Positions 1 through 7,321 of a stretch of DNA of 24,477 bases are shown in pieces. The stretch is from Patescibacteria group bacterium (lineage in GTDB: Bacteria; Patescibacteriota; Kazan-3B-28; UBA10110), in the NCBI GenBank assembly GCA_003524745.1, contig DQGN01000017.1:5848-30324 (forward strand), read 5' to 3'. Made by a program: the position numbers and the translations under genes. Every line of letters begins with the position of its first letter. Within the stretch, counting starts at the first letter, position 1. Under the pieces are notes generated by a model. That model saw only the letters and a program-made list of their open reading frames with translations. It had not been told where the DNA came from and searched no databases.

Positions 1-12
1 AACAAAATATAC

Positions 13-18
13 TATAAT
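13..18 (+). promoter_or_regulatory. Putative -10 box of the first operon
   Basis: A perfect TATAAT hexamer lies 37 bases upstream of the preferred ATG at 56. With a normal 17-base spacer the -35 box would fall before base 1, so only half of the promoter can be seen. It would give a leader of about 30 bases that contains the AAGGTG ribosome-binding site. Confidence 0.45.
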
Positions 19-55
19 AATGGGGTAGTTATTATTAATTAAGGTGATAAAAACT

Positions 56-616
56 ATGTTTGCAGATTTATGGAAAGATTTTCTTCGCAGATTTTGGTGG
101 AGTATTTTAGCTGTGCTTATCTTAATCGGGGGAATTATCGGGTGGTATATAAGTTCTCAGACAGTAGTAGTGAGCGGTTACCGAGTGTCTCAAGCCGACG
201 CCAAGGCAACGGAATATTATGCTGCTGGGGAAATTGATAAAGCCCAGGCTGCCTACGAAGCCATTACCAAAAGGCAACCGCGCGATTGGTTTGCCTGGAA
301 TGGTTTAGCTAATATCTATCGGGATAGAAATCAATACGGTCTGGCTGAAACAGCTTACTTACAAGCTTTAGATATTAATCCTAAATTTGAACAGGGTTAT
401 CGCAATGTCTTTAATTTGTATTATTCATGGTCAGAGAGAGATAGAGATTCTGCTCCATTGGCTAAAAGTGAACCAGTTCTACTGCAAGGTTATAAATTAT
501 TATCTAAATCGGTCACTATTTTAGAAGATTTGATTAGTTATTATGCCAAGATAAACGATCAAGCCAAATTGACAGAATATAAGGAGAAATTGGAAACATT
601 ACGATCTGAAAAATGA
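56..616 (+). CDS. Membrane-anchored TPR protein
   Basis: A protein of 186 residues with a short basic N-terminus, one transmembrane helix (about residues 14-34, rich in Trp, Ile, Leu and Gly) and two tetratricopeptide repeats (about residues 48-115, with the A-x-Y-x-x-G and A-x-x-x-Y-x-x-A-L-x-I-N-P patterns). TPRs are protein-binding scaffolds; here they would project from the membrane. ATG 56 is preferred over the in-frame GTG at 44, because the AAGGTG at 41-46 is then a ribosome-binding site about 9 bases upstream. The stop overlaps the next start by four bases (ATGA), so it is translationally coupled to the O-antigen ligase gene, which also ends in TPRs. A role as a partner of that ligase/polymerase is inference; the exact function is unknown. 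Confidence 0.8.
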   Translation: MFADLWKDFLRRFWWSILAVLILIGGIIGWYISSQTVVVSGYRVSQADAKATEYYAAGEIDKAQAAYEAITKRQPRDWFAWNGLANIYRDRNQYGLAETAYLQALDINPKFEQGYRNVFNLYYSWSERDRDSAPLAKSEPVLLQGYKLLSKSVTILEDLISYYAKINDQAKLTEYKEKLETLRSEK

Positions 617-2877
617 ATAAGGACAAGACAATCATCCAATCATTTTTAAAATTAATTAAGCTCTCTGATGCGAATTGTTGGGTTGATCTATTTATTTGGT
701 TGATTTTATTGATGCCGCTGGTTGTGTTGCCGACAGTACATCAACCATTCAGTTTTGGCAGATACATCTTTTTTATGTTCGTGTTAGTGGGATTAGCCCT
801 ATGTTTATTAGCTGTCCGGGTGTGGCAGCTTAATTATGCATGGTGGCGGCAGCCAATTTTTTGGCTTGCTTTGGTGTGGTTGGTTGTCGCAATAATTTCA
901 GCTAGTGTTGGAGTTAATCCTTTTCGGAGTTGGTGGGGGACAGTCAGCCGATCAACTGGGATGTTTTTTTATATAGGCTTATGGCTGATGGGATGGCTAC
1001 TATTATTGGCAGTTAATCATAAAGAACAATGGTTAAAAATATTTTCGATAATGAGCTGGGTGGGTGGTATTTCTGCTTTTTATGCTATTTTGCAAACATT
1101 AAAAATCCCCGGTATTTATATTATTTCTTCGGGCGAACGGGTGGCTGCCTTGATGGGTAATCCGATTTTTTTGGGGCAACTACTGTTGTTTACCATTCTT
1201 CTAACCCTATATTTTGCGTTGACTACTTCTAGAAAAATCCGCATTTTATATTTAATTAGTTTAGCACTACAATTGATTGCCATGTTTTTGACTGCATCGC
1301 GGGGGCCATTACTAGGACTAGTTATAGCAGGATTAATGTGGTTAATTGGTGGGTGGTATATCTACCGCCAGCATTTTCGTTGGCAATGGAAGTGGGTGAT
1401 AAGTGGCGGTATTGGTGGGGTAGTTTTAGTGGGTTTAATCGGTTGGCTGATTCCCCAAGCTAACCTGATTAGAATATTCGATCTATATAACTCATCTTTC
1501 CAGGCTAGGTTAATCACTTGGCGGACTGCCTGGCTGGCTATCCAAGATCGGCCTTTCCTAGGATTTGGCAACGAAAATACCTGGTATGCTTTTACGCATT
1601 TTTATCAACCTGGTTTGGCCAATCTGGGTTTTGGCGAAACTATTGTAGATCGGGCGCATAATTTTTTCTTAGATCAATTATTGGCTAATGGCTGGCTGGG
1701 CTTACTGGCTGCTGGTTTAGTGTTTGGCTATGTCGGCTGGGGTCTGTGGTACTATTTCAGAAAACAGGTGCAACAAGGTAACCACAACCAAGCTTTATTG
1801 GGGTGGTCATTGTTAGTCATTGTCATCGCTTATTTATTAGCTAATATGACAGCTTTTGATACAGTTACCACGGCTATTTATAGTGGTGTGTTGTTAACTG
1901 GCATCATTGCCATATTGACACCAGAATTATTGCAACTTAATCAGGTGCAGTCATTCTGGTTCTGGCGCATTATCATAGGGGTTTTGCTAATCAGTCTAAT
2001 CTTTTTAGATGGGAAATATTTAGCTCCGGCATTTCGTACTGGTAATTATATAAAGATAGCCAACTCTGCTTATGGAAAATCTGATTACCAGACGGCGGCC
2101 AAAGCTTTCGCCAAAGCTCAAGAGACAGTCAATCCTTACCGCTGGTCTTTTTTGACTAATTATCCTAGTTTTGCTCGTAAATACGCTCTTTTGTTAGCTG
2201 ATGAAAAACCTAACTGGGCCAATAGTATGGCAGAAGATGGTCTCCGAGTAGCTACCAATATCCAGAAGCAAGAACCAGATCGCATAGCTGTGTTTATGGA
2301 GTATCCAATTCTTTACACGATACTATCATATTATAATCCGATATATGTCCCGAAGGCAGAAGAGGCTTTTAACAAATTAGTCAAAGAATTTCCAAATCAT
2401 GAATATATTTATCTTAATTGGGCCAGGTCATTGATGGGAATGGGCAAATATTCGGAAGCCAGACAAGTGTTAAATCAGCTGTCCGACCGATTTAAAGTAT
2501 TGCCGAAATCATTCACCTTCTGGCGGGCGCTGGCCGATATCAAGCTAAAAAGCTCTGACCGCCAGCACATCATCAATGATTTGCAAATCACCATTGATAA
2601 AAAAATGTCTTTTTATGAGGGTGATCAGGATATATTGCGCTTAATCACTGCTTACTTAGTCAGTATCAAACAATGGCAAATGGCAGGATATTATCAGGAA
2701 AAAATTGTGAAGCTGTCACCTCAAGATGTCAAGGAAAAGCTGAATTTGGCTGCTATCTACAAGGAATTAGGGGAGTACAACAAAGCCAGAGAACAAGCAC
2801 TAATGGTTGTTAAATTAGATCCCAGCAAATTAGAAGCCACTAAACAATTTTTGCAGAGTATCGGCCAGACATTGTAG
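613..2877 (+). CDS. O-antigen ligase/Wzy-family membrane protein with C-terminal TPRs
   Basis: A 754-residue polytopic protein. About residues 20-470 are hydrophobic helices. The central part carries features of the Wzy_C/O-antigen ligase family (PF04932): an A-S-R-G-P segment at about 228-232 and a periplasmic-type loop with R-A-H-N at 347-350, where the His and the following N-F-F-L are typical of WaaL/Wzy/PglL enzymes. Residues about 480-754 form a soluble TPR domain (K-A-x-E-x-A and Y-x-E-A-R-Q-V patterns). These enzymes move undecaprenyl-linked glycan onto another glycan, lipid or protein on the outer face of the membrane. The TPR fusion occurs repeatedly in Parcubacteria-type genomes. 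It overlaps the preceding TPR gene by four bases. Whether it polymerises, ligates to lipid or glycosylates protein cannot be told from sequence. Confidence 0.85.
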   Translation: MNKDKTIIQSFLKLIKLSDANCWVDLFIWLILLMPLVVLPTVHQPFSFGRYIFFMFVLVGLALCLLAVRVWQLNYAWWRQPIFWLALVWLVVAIISASVGVNPFRSWWGTVSRSTGMFFYIGLWLMGWLLLLAVNHKEQWLKIFSIMSWVGGISAFYAILQTLKIPGIYIISSGERVAALMGNPIFLGQLLLFTILLTLYFALTTSRKIRILYLISLALQLIAMFLTASRGPLLGLVIAGLMWLIGGWYIYRQHFRWQWKWVISGGIGGVVLVGLIGWLIPQANLIRIFDLYNSSFQARLITWRTAWLAIQDRPFLGFGNENTWYAFTHFYQPGLANLGFGETIVDRAHNFFLDQLLANGWLGLLAAGLVFGYVGWGLWYYFRKQVQQGNHNQALLGWSLLVIVIAYLLANMTAFDTVTTAIYSGVLLTGIIAILTPELLQLNQVQSFWFWRIIIGVLLISLIFLDGKYLAPAFRTGNYIKIANSAYGKSDYQTAAKAFAKAQETVNPYRWSFLTNYPSFARKYALLLADEKPNWANSMAEDGLRVATNIQKQEPDRIAVFMEYPILYTILSYYNPIYVPKAEEAFNKLVKEFPNHEYIYLNWARSLMGMGKYSEARQVLNQLSDRFKVLPKSFTFWRALADIKLKSSDRQHIINDLQITIDKKMSFYEGDQDILRLITAYLVSIKQWQMAGYYQEKIVKLSPQDVKEKLNLAAIYKELGEYNKAREQALMVVKLDPSKLEATKQFLQSIGQTL

Positions 2878-2892
2878 CCAAAAAATGATACG

Positions 2893-3477
2893 ATGAAGTT
2901 GATGAAAAAAACTCAACCTTGGTTAGCTAAATTCAGTATCCACCAAATCGTAGCGATAGTTTTAGTGTTAGTCATAGCTGGATTTTTAGGAGTGCAATGG
3001 ATGGGACCGAAACTAAAAGCTGCCACTGTTTCTAACTATATTTTGACAGCGGCACTGACTGATGATCAACCAGCAGCTTTATCGCAGTTGGCAGAAAATC
3101 AAAAAGTGGTGCAGTTTCAATTGACCACGGATAGTCCGGAGCCAGTAGCTATATCGGCCTTGAAGTTTAATGTTTTGGGCGGGATTAAGAGTAAAATATT
3201 TCGGCAATTGAATATCTTGCCCCTATCTATAATTAGAGGATCCGAGACGGTTGGTATAGGTGAGAGTTGGACTTATGAATATGGCCTCATTCAACAAATA
3301 GTAGTATTGTCCAAGCCATTTACTGTGGTTAATGGTCAACCAATAGTTTTTGATGTGTACACAGACTTAAGTCGGCGGAAAGATTTAGCTTTTGGTTTGG
3401 GATTAGCGGGGGTAGATAGCCCCTTGCTGACAGAAGGTATTCCTGTCCAAGGCATACTCTATAAAATTAAAAGGTAG
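2893..3477 (+). CDS. Uncharacterised membrane-anchored extracytoplasmic protein
   Basis: A 194-residue protein with a basic N-terminus, one hydrophobic helix (about residues 17-39) and an exported C-terminal part of about 150 residues. The exported part has alternating hydrophobic residues and little predicted helix, suggesting a beta-sandwich. It has no Cys and no catalytic motif that I recognise. It starts 15 bases after the ligase gene and is probably in the same operon. An alternative start is the Met at 2902. The helix may be a signal anchor or a cleaved signal peptide (an A-A-T follows the K-L-K after it). Function unknown. Confidence 0.65.
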   Translation: MKLMKKTQPWLAKFSIHQIVAIVLVLVIAGFLGVQWMGPKLKAATVSNYILTAALTDDQPAALSQLAENQKVVQFQLTTDSPEPVAISALKFNVLGGIKSKIFRQLNILPLSIIRGSETVGIGESWTYEYGLIQQIVVLSKPFTVVNGQPIVFDVYTDLSRRKDLAFGLGLAGVDSPLLTEGIPVQGILYKIKR

Positions 3478-3522
3478 TCCCAGGGCTAATTTCTGATAAA
3501 ATAAGGCTTAGTTAATAAGGTC

Positions 3523-3551
3523 TTGCTTTCTGGTATAACCAGATATATACT
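3523..3551 (+). promoter_or_regulatory. Putative sigma70-type promoter of the 2-epimerase gene
   Basis: A TTGCTT (-35) at 3523-3528 and a TATACT (-10) at 3546-3551 are separated by exactly 17 bases. The expected start point is about 20 bases before the ATG at 3580. That short leader contains no Shine-Dalgarno. The -35 matches consensus only in TTG, so confidence is moderate. Confidence 0.45.
3529..3543. promoter_or_regulatory. Inverted repeat inside the promoter spacer, possible operator
   Basis: The 15-base sequence TCTGGTATAACCAGA is a perfect 6-base inverted repeat around ATA. It sits entirely between the proposed -35 and -10 boxes, where a bound repressor or MerR-type activator would act. 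No regulator gene is visible in the window. The arms are short enough to occur by chance. Confidence 0.3.
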
Positions 3552-3579
3552 AATCTCTTATCATTATCCGTTGCTAACC

Positions 3580-4680
3580 ATGAAAAAACTCAAAGTTTTA
3601 ACTGTGATTGGGACTCGGCCAGAGATTATCAAATTAAGTCTGGTCATTAAAAAGCTCGATGCTCTGCCCGATGTCGAGCATATTTTGGTGCATACGGGTC
3701 AGAATTTTGCTCCCAATATGAAGGATGTCTTTTTTGAGGAATTGGGGTTGCGGGAGCCTGATTATTATTTAGATGTGAAAGCCGATACCCTGGGCGGCCA
3801 GATCGCCAATGTGATTATTCGCTCCGAAGAAGTCTTAAAAAAGGAAAAACCGGATGTATTTCTAATTCTCGGCGATACCAATAGCGCATTGTCTAGTATT
3901 ATGGCGGCACGGCTAGGTATCCCCATTTTGCATATGGAGGCGGGCAATCGTTCGTTTGATCGGCGAGTGCCCGAAGAACAAAATCGCCGGATGATCGACC
4001 ACATCAGTACTTGGTTATTCCCTTATCGGTTTTATCCCAGAGAAAATCTAGTACGCGAAGGGATCAACCCCAGTAAAATTTTTGTTACCGGCGATCCTTA
4101 CATTGAAGTTCTAAATTATTATTTGCCCCATGCCAACACTAATGCTTTAGAAAAACTGAATGTTACCAAGGGTGAGTATTTCCTAGCTACTACACATCGT
4201 GAAGAGAATGTGGAAGATGAAATGGCCCTAAAAAATATTGCTAATGGTTTGGCCTTGGTAGCGGGGGAGTATAATCAACCCGTAATCTGGAGTTTGCATC
4301 CCCGCACTTTAGTAAAAGTGCAAGAATTTGGCATCCAGCTCCCGTCTAATGTTAAGATTATGGAAGCCATGGGTTTTATGGATTTTTTGACTCTCGAGAC
4401 AAATGCTCGTTGTTTAATTAGTGATAGTGGCACGGTGCCGCAAGAAGGGGCCGTAATGTGTGTGCCTTCGGTGGTAATTCGTACAGCAATGGAGCGGCCG
4501 GAAGTATTAGAAGAAGGTGCTACCATCTTGAGTGGGGTAAATAGCGCCGAGGATATTTTACGGGCTGTGCACACTATGCTGACTATTCCCACCAATTGGC
4601 TAAACCCATATGATAATGAAGGTAGCCCTTCAGATAGAATGGTAAAATTCATCATGTCTTACAAAATGAAATTATATTAA
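3580..4680 (+). CDS. wecB: UDP-N-acetylglucosamine 2-epimerase (non-hydrolysing)
   Basis: A 366-residue, cytoplasmic GT-B-fold enzyme that epimerises C2 of UDP-HexNAc. Family residues are visible: G-T-R-P-E-I-I-K at 11-18 (R13, K18), L-G-D-T at 97-100 (D99), H-M-E-A-G at 118-122 (E120), P-E-E-Q-N-R at 131-136, T-H-R-E-E with H206, and S-D-S-G-T-V-P-Q-E. The length is normal. The ATG at 3580 is chosen because M-K-K-L-K-V-L-T-V-I-G-T-R-P is the usual N-terminus; an upstream in-frame TTG at 3523 lies inside the proposed -35 box. Followed by an inverting 4,6-dehydratase and an RmlD-like reductase, it more likely acts in a 6-deoxy-L-HexNAc pathway (FnlC/WbjD/WbvD-like) than in plain ManNAc supply. 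The exact substrate is not determined. Confidence 0.88.
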   Translation: MKKLKVLTVIGTRPEIIKLSLVIKKLDALPDVEHILVHTGQNFAPNMKDVFFEELGLREPDYYLDVKADTLGGQIANVIIRSEEVLKKEKPDVFLILGDTNSALSSIMAARLGIPILHMEAGNRSFDRRVPEEQNRRMIDHISTWLFPYRFYPRENLVREGINPSKIFVTGDPYIEVLNYYLPHANTNALEKLNVTKGEYFLATTHREENVEDEMALKNIANGLALVAGEYNQPVIWSLHPRTLVKVQEFGIQLPSNVKIMEAMGFMDFLTLETNARCLISDSGTVPQEGAVMCVPSVVIRTAMERPEVLEEGATILSGVNSAEDILRAVHTMLTIPTNWLNPYDNEGSPSDRMVKFIMSYKMKLY

Positions 4681-4693
4681 GAGTTTACCTTAT

Positions 4694-4901
4694 GTCGTCA
4701 TCCTGAACTTGATTCAGGATCTGCCCCCGTCATCCTGGCTTGTCCAGGATCGTATAATAAATCTATAAGATTCCCTGGCCCCTAGCCGTCAAAGCCCGGT
4801 ACGGGCAGGCGGGCAGGCTGGATGCGCCTAGATATAAGATTCTGGACGAAGCCAGAATGACGACGAAAGGTAAGCGTCGTCAGCTTACCAGAATGACGGA
4901 G
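4694..4901. repeat. Composite inverted-repeat element in the 2-epimerase/dehydratase gap
   Basis: The 235-base gap is nearly filled by nested hairpins. These are TCCTGAA/TTCAGGA (4701-4707 and 4713-4719), TCCTGG/CCAGGA (4733-4738 and 4744-4749), GCCCG/CGGGC (4794-4798 and 4802-4806) and ATTCTGG/CCAGAAT (4839-4845 and 4852-4858). The outer arms, GTCGTCATCCTG at 4694-4705 and CAGAATGACGAC at 4853-4864, are complementary with one mismatch. A further partial copy (CCAGAATGACGGA) ends at 4901. The 13-mer CCCGTCATCCTGG and the 12-mer GATTCAGGATCT recur in the 7106-7226 gap, so this is a dispersed family. It resembles REP/MITE-like intergenic elements. No coding capacity is seen. Confidence 0.6.
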
Positions 4902-4915
4902 TAAAATAACCAAAC

Positions 4916-5860
4916 ATGAAAGTATTTATTACAGGCATTACCGGCACGCTAGGTAAGGAATTGCTCCAGCGCTTCCATAATGAGTGGGAGATTGTTGGCT
5001 ATTCCCGCGATGAATTGAAACAGGCCCAACTTCAGCGTCAATATCCCAATGTGACTTATAAAATTGGCGACATTCGAGATTATGATGCCTTGCATCAGGC
5101 AATGACAGGTGCCGACATAGTGATTCATGCTGCTGCTATGAAACGGATCGAAGTCTGCGAAGAGAACCCGATCGAAGCCATTAAAACCAATGTTTTAGGT
5201 ACAGAAAATGTGGCACGGGCCGCATTTTATCATGGCATTACCAAAGCGATGACCATTGGGAGCGACAAGGGTGTCGATCCAGTCAACGCTTATGGCATGA
5301 CCAAGGCCCTGCAAGAAAAGATTTTTATTTCTTATGGTTATAACTGCGCTCGCTATGGCAATGTTTTTGGCAGTCGGGGAAGTGTCATTCCCCTGTTCTA
5401 TCAGCAATCCCAAAAAGGCGAGACATTAACAGTAACTGATCCTAATATGACGCGGTTTATTTTGACGATTGATGAAGCAGTGGAATTAATTTTGCGGGCG
5501 CTGAATAGCCCCATGCGCGGTGATGTGTTTATTAAAAGATCTCCCGCGGCTCGGTTAGGAGATATTGCCGCCGCTTTTTCTAATAACATAAAAGTGATTG
5601 GTAAAATGCGGGGGGAAAAACTGCATGAAGCTCTAATTTCGTCCGAAGAATTCACCCGTCTGACCGAAATTGATAATGGTTATGCGGTAATCGGTAAAGA
5701 TTTAGTCAGGTCGGAATACCAAGAGGCCTATACTTCCGACAAAGAAAGATTACTGGCGGTAGGCGAGATCCAGCAATTGGCGGCTAAAGTTCTAGGCGTA
5801 CCGCAAGCTACCGAAACTTTGACTATGTCCACGCCCACCCAACCCATCCCTCACCAATAG
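4916..5860 (+). CDS. UDP-GlcNAc 4,6-dehydratase, inverting (FlaA1/CapE/FnlA-like SDR)
   Basis: A 314-residue extended SDR of the polysaccharide biosynthesis family (PF02719). The NAD(P)-binding motif is G-I-T-G-T-L-G (residues 7-13). The active site S-D-K at 116-118 and Y-G-M-T-K at 126-130 reproduces the Asp-Lys...Tyr spacing of FlaA1, which removes water across C4-C6 and inverts C5 of UDP-GlcNAc. The R-Y-G-N-V-F-G-S-R-G-S-V-I-P motif is typical of this clade. The product would be a UDP-4-keto-6-deoxy-L-HexNAc for the neighbouring reductase and 2-epimerase. A TAAAAT hexamer at 4902-4907 could be a -10 box giving an almost leaderless transcript, but no good -35 is seen. The last dozen residues (rich in Thr and Pro) lie beside the hairpin-repeat zone and may be extra to the family. 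Confidence 0.85.
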   Translation: MKVFITGITGTLGKELLQRFHNEWEIVGYSRDELKQAQLQRQYPNVTYKIGDIRDYDALHQAMTGADIVIHAAAMKRIEVCEENPIEAIKTNVLGTENVARAAFYHGITKAMTIGSDKGVDPVNAYGMTKALQEKIFISYGYNCARYGNVFGSRGSVIPLFYQQSQKGETLTVTDPNMTRFILTIDEAVELILRALNSPMRGDVFIKRSPAARLGDIAAAFSNNIKVIGKMRGEKLHEALISSEEFTRLTEIDNGYAVIGKDLVRSEYQEAYTSDKERLLAVGEIQQLAAKVLGVPQATETLTMSTPTQPIPHQ

Positions 5861-5928
5861 TCCCCTTCCTGCCCGAGGTGAATACACCTTGGATTTTCTT
5901 TCTGTCAGAGAAGAGCACAACCTAAATT

Positions 5929-5966
5929 CCTCCCCTGCCAGAGGGGAGGTTAGGTGGGGAGGGAGT
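5929..5966. repeat. G-rich hairpin repeat, family A, copy 1
   Basis: The perfect 8-base arms CCTCCCCT (5929-5936) and AGGGGAGG (5942-5949) enclose the loop GCCAG. They are followed by the purine tail TTAGGTGGGGAGGGAG. The same hairpin-plus-tail plan recurs at 6076-6112 and 7033-7072. A TATAAT follows directly at 5966-5971. Confidence 0.65.
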
Positions 5967-6038
5967 ATAATAAAGTCCCTTTGTCTAATTAAAAATGTAA
6001 GTATATCTTTTATAAATTTATACAGCTCCCCTCTCAAT

Positions 6039-6057
6039 CTCCCCTCGGTCAGGGGAG
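6039..6057. repeat. G-rich hairpin repeat, family A, copy 2 (no tail)
   Basis: The perfect 7-base arms CTCCCCT (6039-6045) and AGGGGAG (6051-6057) enclose CGGTC. The purine tail of the other copies is missing, so this may be a decayed or partial copy. Confidence 0.55.
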
Positions 6058-6075
6058 AAGCTACAGTTCTGCCAT

Positions 6076-6112
6076 CCCCTCCTGCCAGAGGAGGGGTTAG
6101 GGGAGGAGGGAG
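6076..6112. repeat. G-rich hairpin repeat, family A, copy 3
   Basis: The perfect arms CCCCTCCT (6076-6083) and AGGAGGGG (6089-6096) enclose GCCAG, the same loop as copy 1. The tail is TTAGGGGAGGAGGGAG. It ends about 20 bases before the reductase start. The 273-base gap 5861-6133 holds three copies of this family and no credible gene. Confidence 0.65.
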
Positions 6113-6133
6113 TATATCATCAAAATTCCTATA

Positions 6134-7030
6134 ATGTTTGGTGTTCGACCAAAAGTCGCGATTCTGGGAGTTACTGGAATGATCGGCAACTCAATTTACT
6201 TTTGTTTAAAAGACAACTGCGAATTATTATTGGTATACCGTAATGCCGACAAATTAAATTTGTTGCACCAAAAATACGGTGGAGTGGATACCTGCTCCAA
6301 ATACCAGTTAGATTTATTGCCGGCCTACGGAGAATATGTTAAGGGCTTCGCCGGGGAATTGCATTGCCCAACTTTACAGGCATTGTTAACCGAATTAAAA
6401 ACTTATGATTTTGTGATCAATGCTTTAGGCATCATCAAACCATATTGCGATAGTGATCCCGGACTGGCGTTTTTTGTAAATAGTGCTTTCCCGCAAATTT
6501 TAGCTACAGAGTTGGGCCAAAAGCTGGTCCACATCACCACCGACTGCGTGTTTAACGGCTCTGTCGGCGCTCCTTACGATGAAGCCGCTCCCAAGCTCCC
6601 GCCAGACATTTATGGCATTACTAAAGCCCTTGGAGAGCCCTCAAAGGCCATTGTGCTCCGATGTTCGACCATCGGGCCGGAATTAATGGGCGGCAGAGGC
6701 CTGCTGGCCTGGTTAATTAATCAAAGCGGCAAAGAAATTAATGGCTACACAAATCATTGGTGGAACGGGATTACTTCAATTGAATTGGGTAAAGTTTGCC
6801 AAAAAATTATTCATCATGAAATTAGTGTTGAGCTGGGCATCTATCATATTTTTTCTGATGATATTACCAAACACGATTTATTAGTGAAATTAAATCAGCG
6901 TTTTAATTTGCATTGTAAAATCAATCCTATGGCCGCACCAATTGCCATTGATCGTCGTCTGCGCACTATCAAAAATATGAATCAACAATTACAAATTCCA
7001 TCCATCGACGAAATGATCACTGAATTATAA
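6134..7030 (+). CDS. RmlD-like NAD(P)-dependent sugar-nucleotide reductase
   Basis: A 298-residue extended SDR. The N-terminal nucleotide-binding motif is L-G-V-T-G-M-I-G (about 11-18). The T-T-D-C-V-F-N-G and P-Y-D-E segments correspond to the S-T-D-Y-V-F-D-G and P-Y-x-E signatures of RmlD, dTDP-4-dehydrorhamnose reductase. The catalytic pair is Y160 and K164 (Y-G-I-T-K). It probably reduces the C4 ketone made by the upstream dehydratase, the role played by WbvR in UDP-L-QuiNAc synthesis. Lack of a C-terminal cupin domain argues against a CapF/FnlB-type enzyme. The start is set by the Rossmann motif; no Shine-Dalgarno is seen, and a TATAAT at 6130-6135 overlaps the ATG and cannot be its own promoter. 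Sugar product uncertain. Confidence 0.75.
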   Translation: MFGVRPKVAILGVTGMIGNSIYFCLKDNCELLLVYRNADKLNLLHQKYGGVDTCSKYQLDLLPAYGEYVKGFAGELHCPTLQALLTELKTYDFVINALGIIKPYCDSDPGLAFFVNSAFPQILATELGQKLVHITTDCVFNGSVGAPYDEAAPKLPPDIYGITKALGEPSKAIVLRCSTIGPELMGGRGLLAWLINQSGKEINGYTNHWWNGITSIELGKVCQKIIHHEISVELGIYHIFSDDITKHDLLVKLNQRFNLHCKINPMAAPIAIDRRLRTIKNMNQQLQIPSIDEMITEL

Positions 7031-7032
7031 TT

Positions 7033-7072
7033 CCCCTCCTTACCGAGGAGGGGCAAGGGGAGGTGGGAGTTT
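7033..7072. repeat. G-rich hairpin repeat, family A, copy 4
   Basis: The perfect 8-base arms CCCCTCCT (7033-7040) and AGGAGGGG (7046-7053) enclose TACCG, followed by the tail CAAGGGGAGGTGGGAG. It sits two bases after the reductase stop. It lacks a proper T-run, so it is not a classic intrinsic terminator. Confidence 0.65.
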
Positions 7073-7091
7073 ATTCCCCGAGCTTGTCGAG

Positions 7092-7226
7092 GGGCTACTT
7101 TGTAGCCCGTCATCCTGGACCGACTGACCGAAGGCCAAGTTCGGATTCAGGATCTCTCTATCGCCGATACCATAGATTAATTTAGGAATCTTAACGCAGA
7201 GATGCTGAAATTAATTCAGCATGACG
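7092..7226. repeat. Composite inverted-repeat element, second copy, with adjoining hairpin
   Basis: It opens with the perfect hairpin GGGCTAC-TTT-GTAGCCC (7092-7108). It continues with CCCGTCATCCTGG (7106-7118) and GATTCAGGATCT (7144-7155), both shared with the 4694-4901 element. It closes with TGCTGAA-ATTAA-TTCAGCA (7203-7221). The outer arms CGTCATCCTG (7108-7117) and CAGCATGACG (7217-7226) pair with one mismatch. With repeat copy 4 it fills most of the 291-base gap before the Nudix-like gene; the rest of the gap is promoter. Confidence 0.55.
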
Positions 7227-7250
7227 ATATGGTATTTTGGAATCTTACCC

Positions 7251-7278
7251 TTGACGCAGGTGTTAATTTACCTATAAT
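7251..7278 (+). promoter_or_regulatory. Strong sigma70-type promoter of the Nudix-like gene
   Basis: TTGACG (-35, five of six consensus bases) at 7251-7256 and a perfect TATAAT (-10) at 7273-7278 are separated by 16 bases. The expected start point is near 7285, with a leader of about 37 bases carrying the AAAAGGAGG ribosome-binding site at 7302-7310. This is the best promoter in the window. Confidence 0.75.
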
Positions 7279-7321
7279 AAGCTTTCCAAAACATCTTTGA
7301 CAAAAGGAGGCATATGCAATT

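Noticed and set aside
4275..4655. Minus-strand ORF inside the 2-epimerase gene, and similar minus-strand frames inside other genes
   Set aside because: They are antisense shadows of strongly supported genes and show no motif of their own.
5792..6134. Overlapping ORFs on both strands in the gap after the dehydratase (5792-6037 minus, 5889-6134 plus)
   Set aside because: Both are translations of the hairpin repeats (Ser-Pro-Ala-Arg-Gly-like peptides) with no domain; such repeats often give false ORFs on both strands.
4694..7226. Repeats read as a CRISPR array
   Set aside because: Copies are few, irregularly spaced, of two unrelated families, and have no uniform spacers or cas genes.
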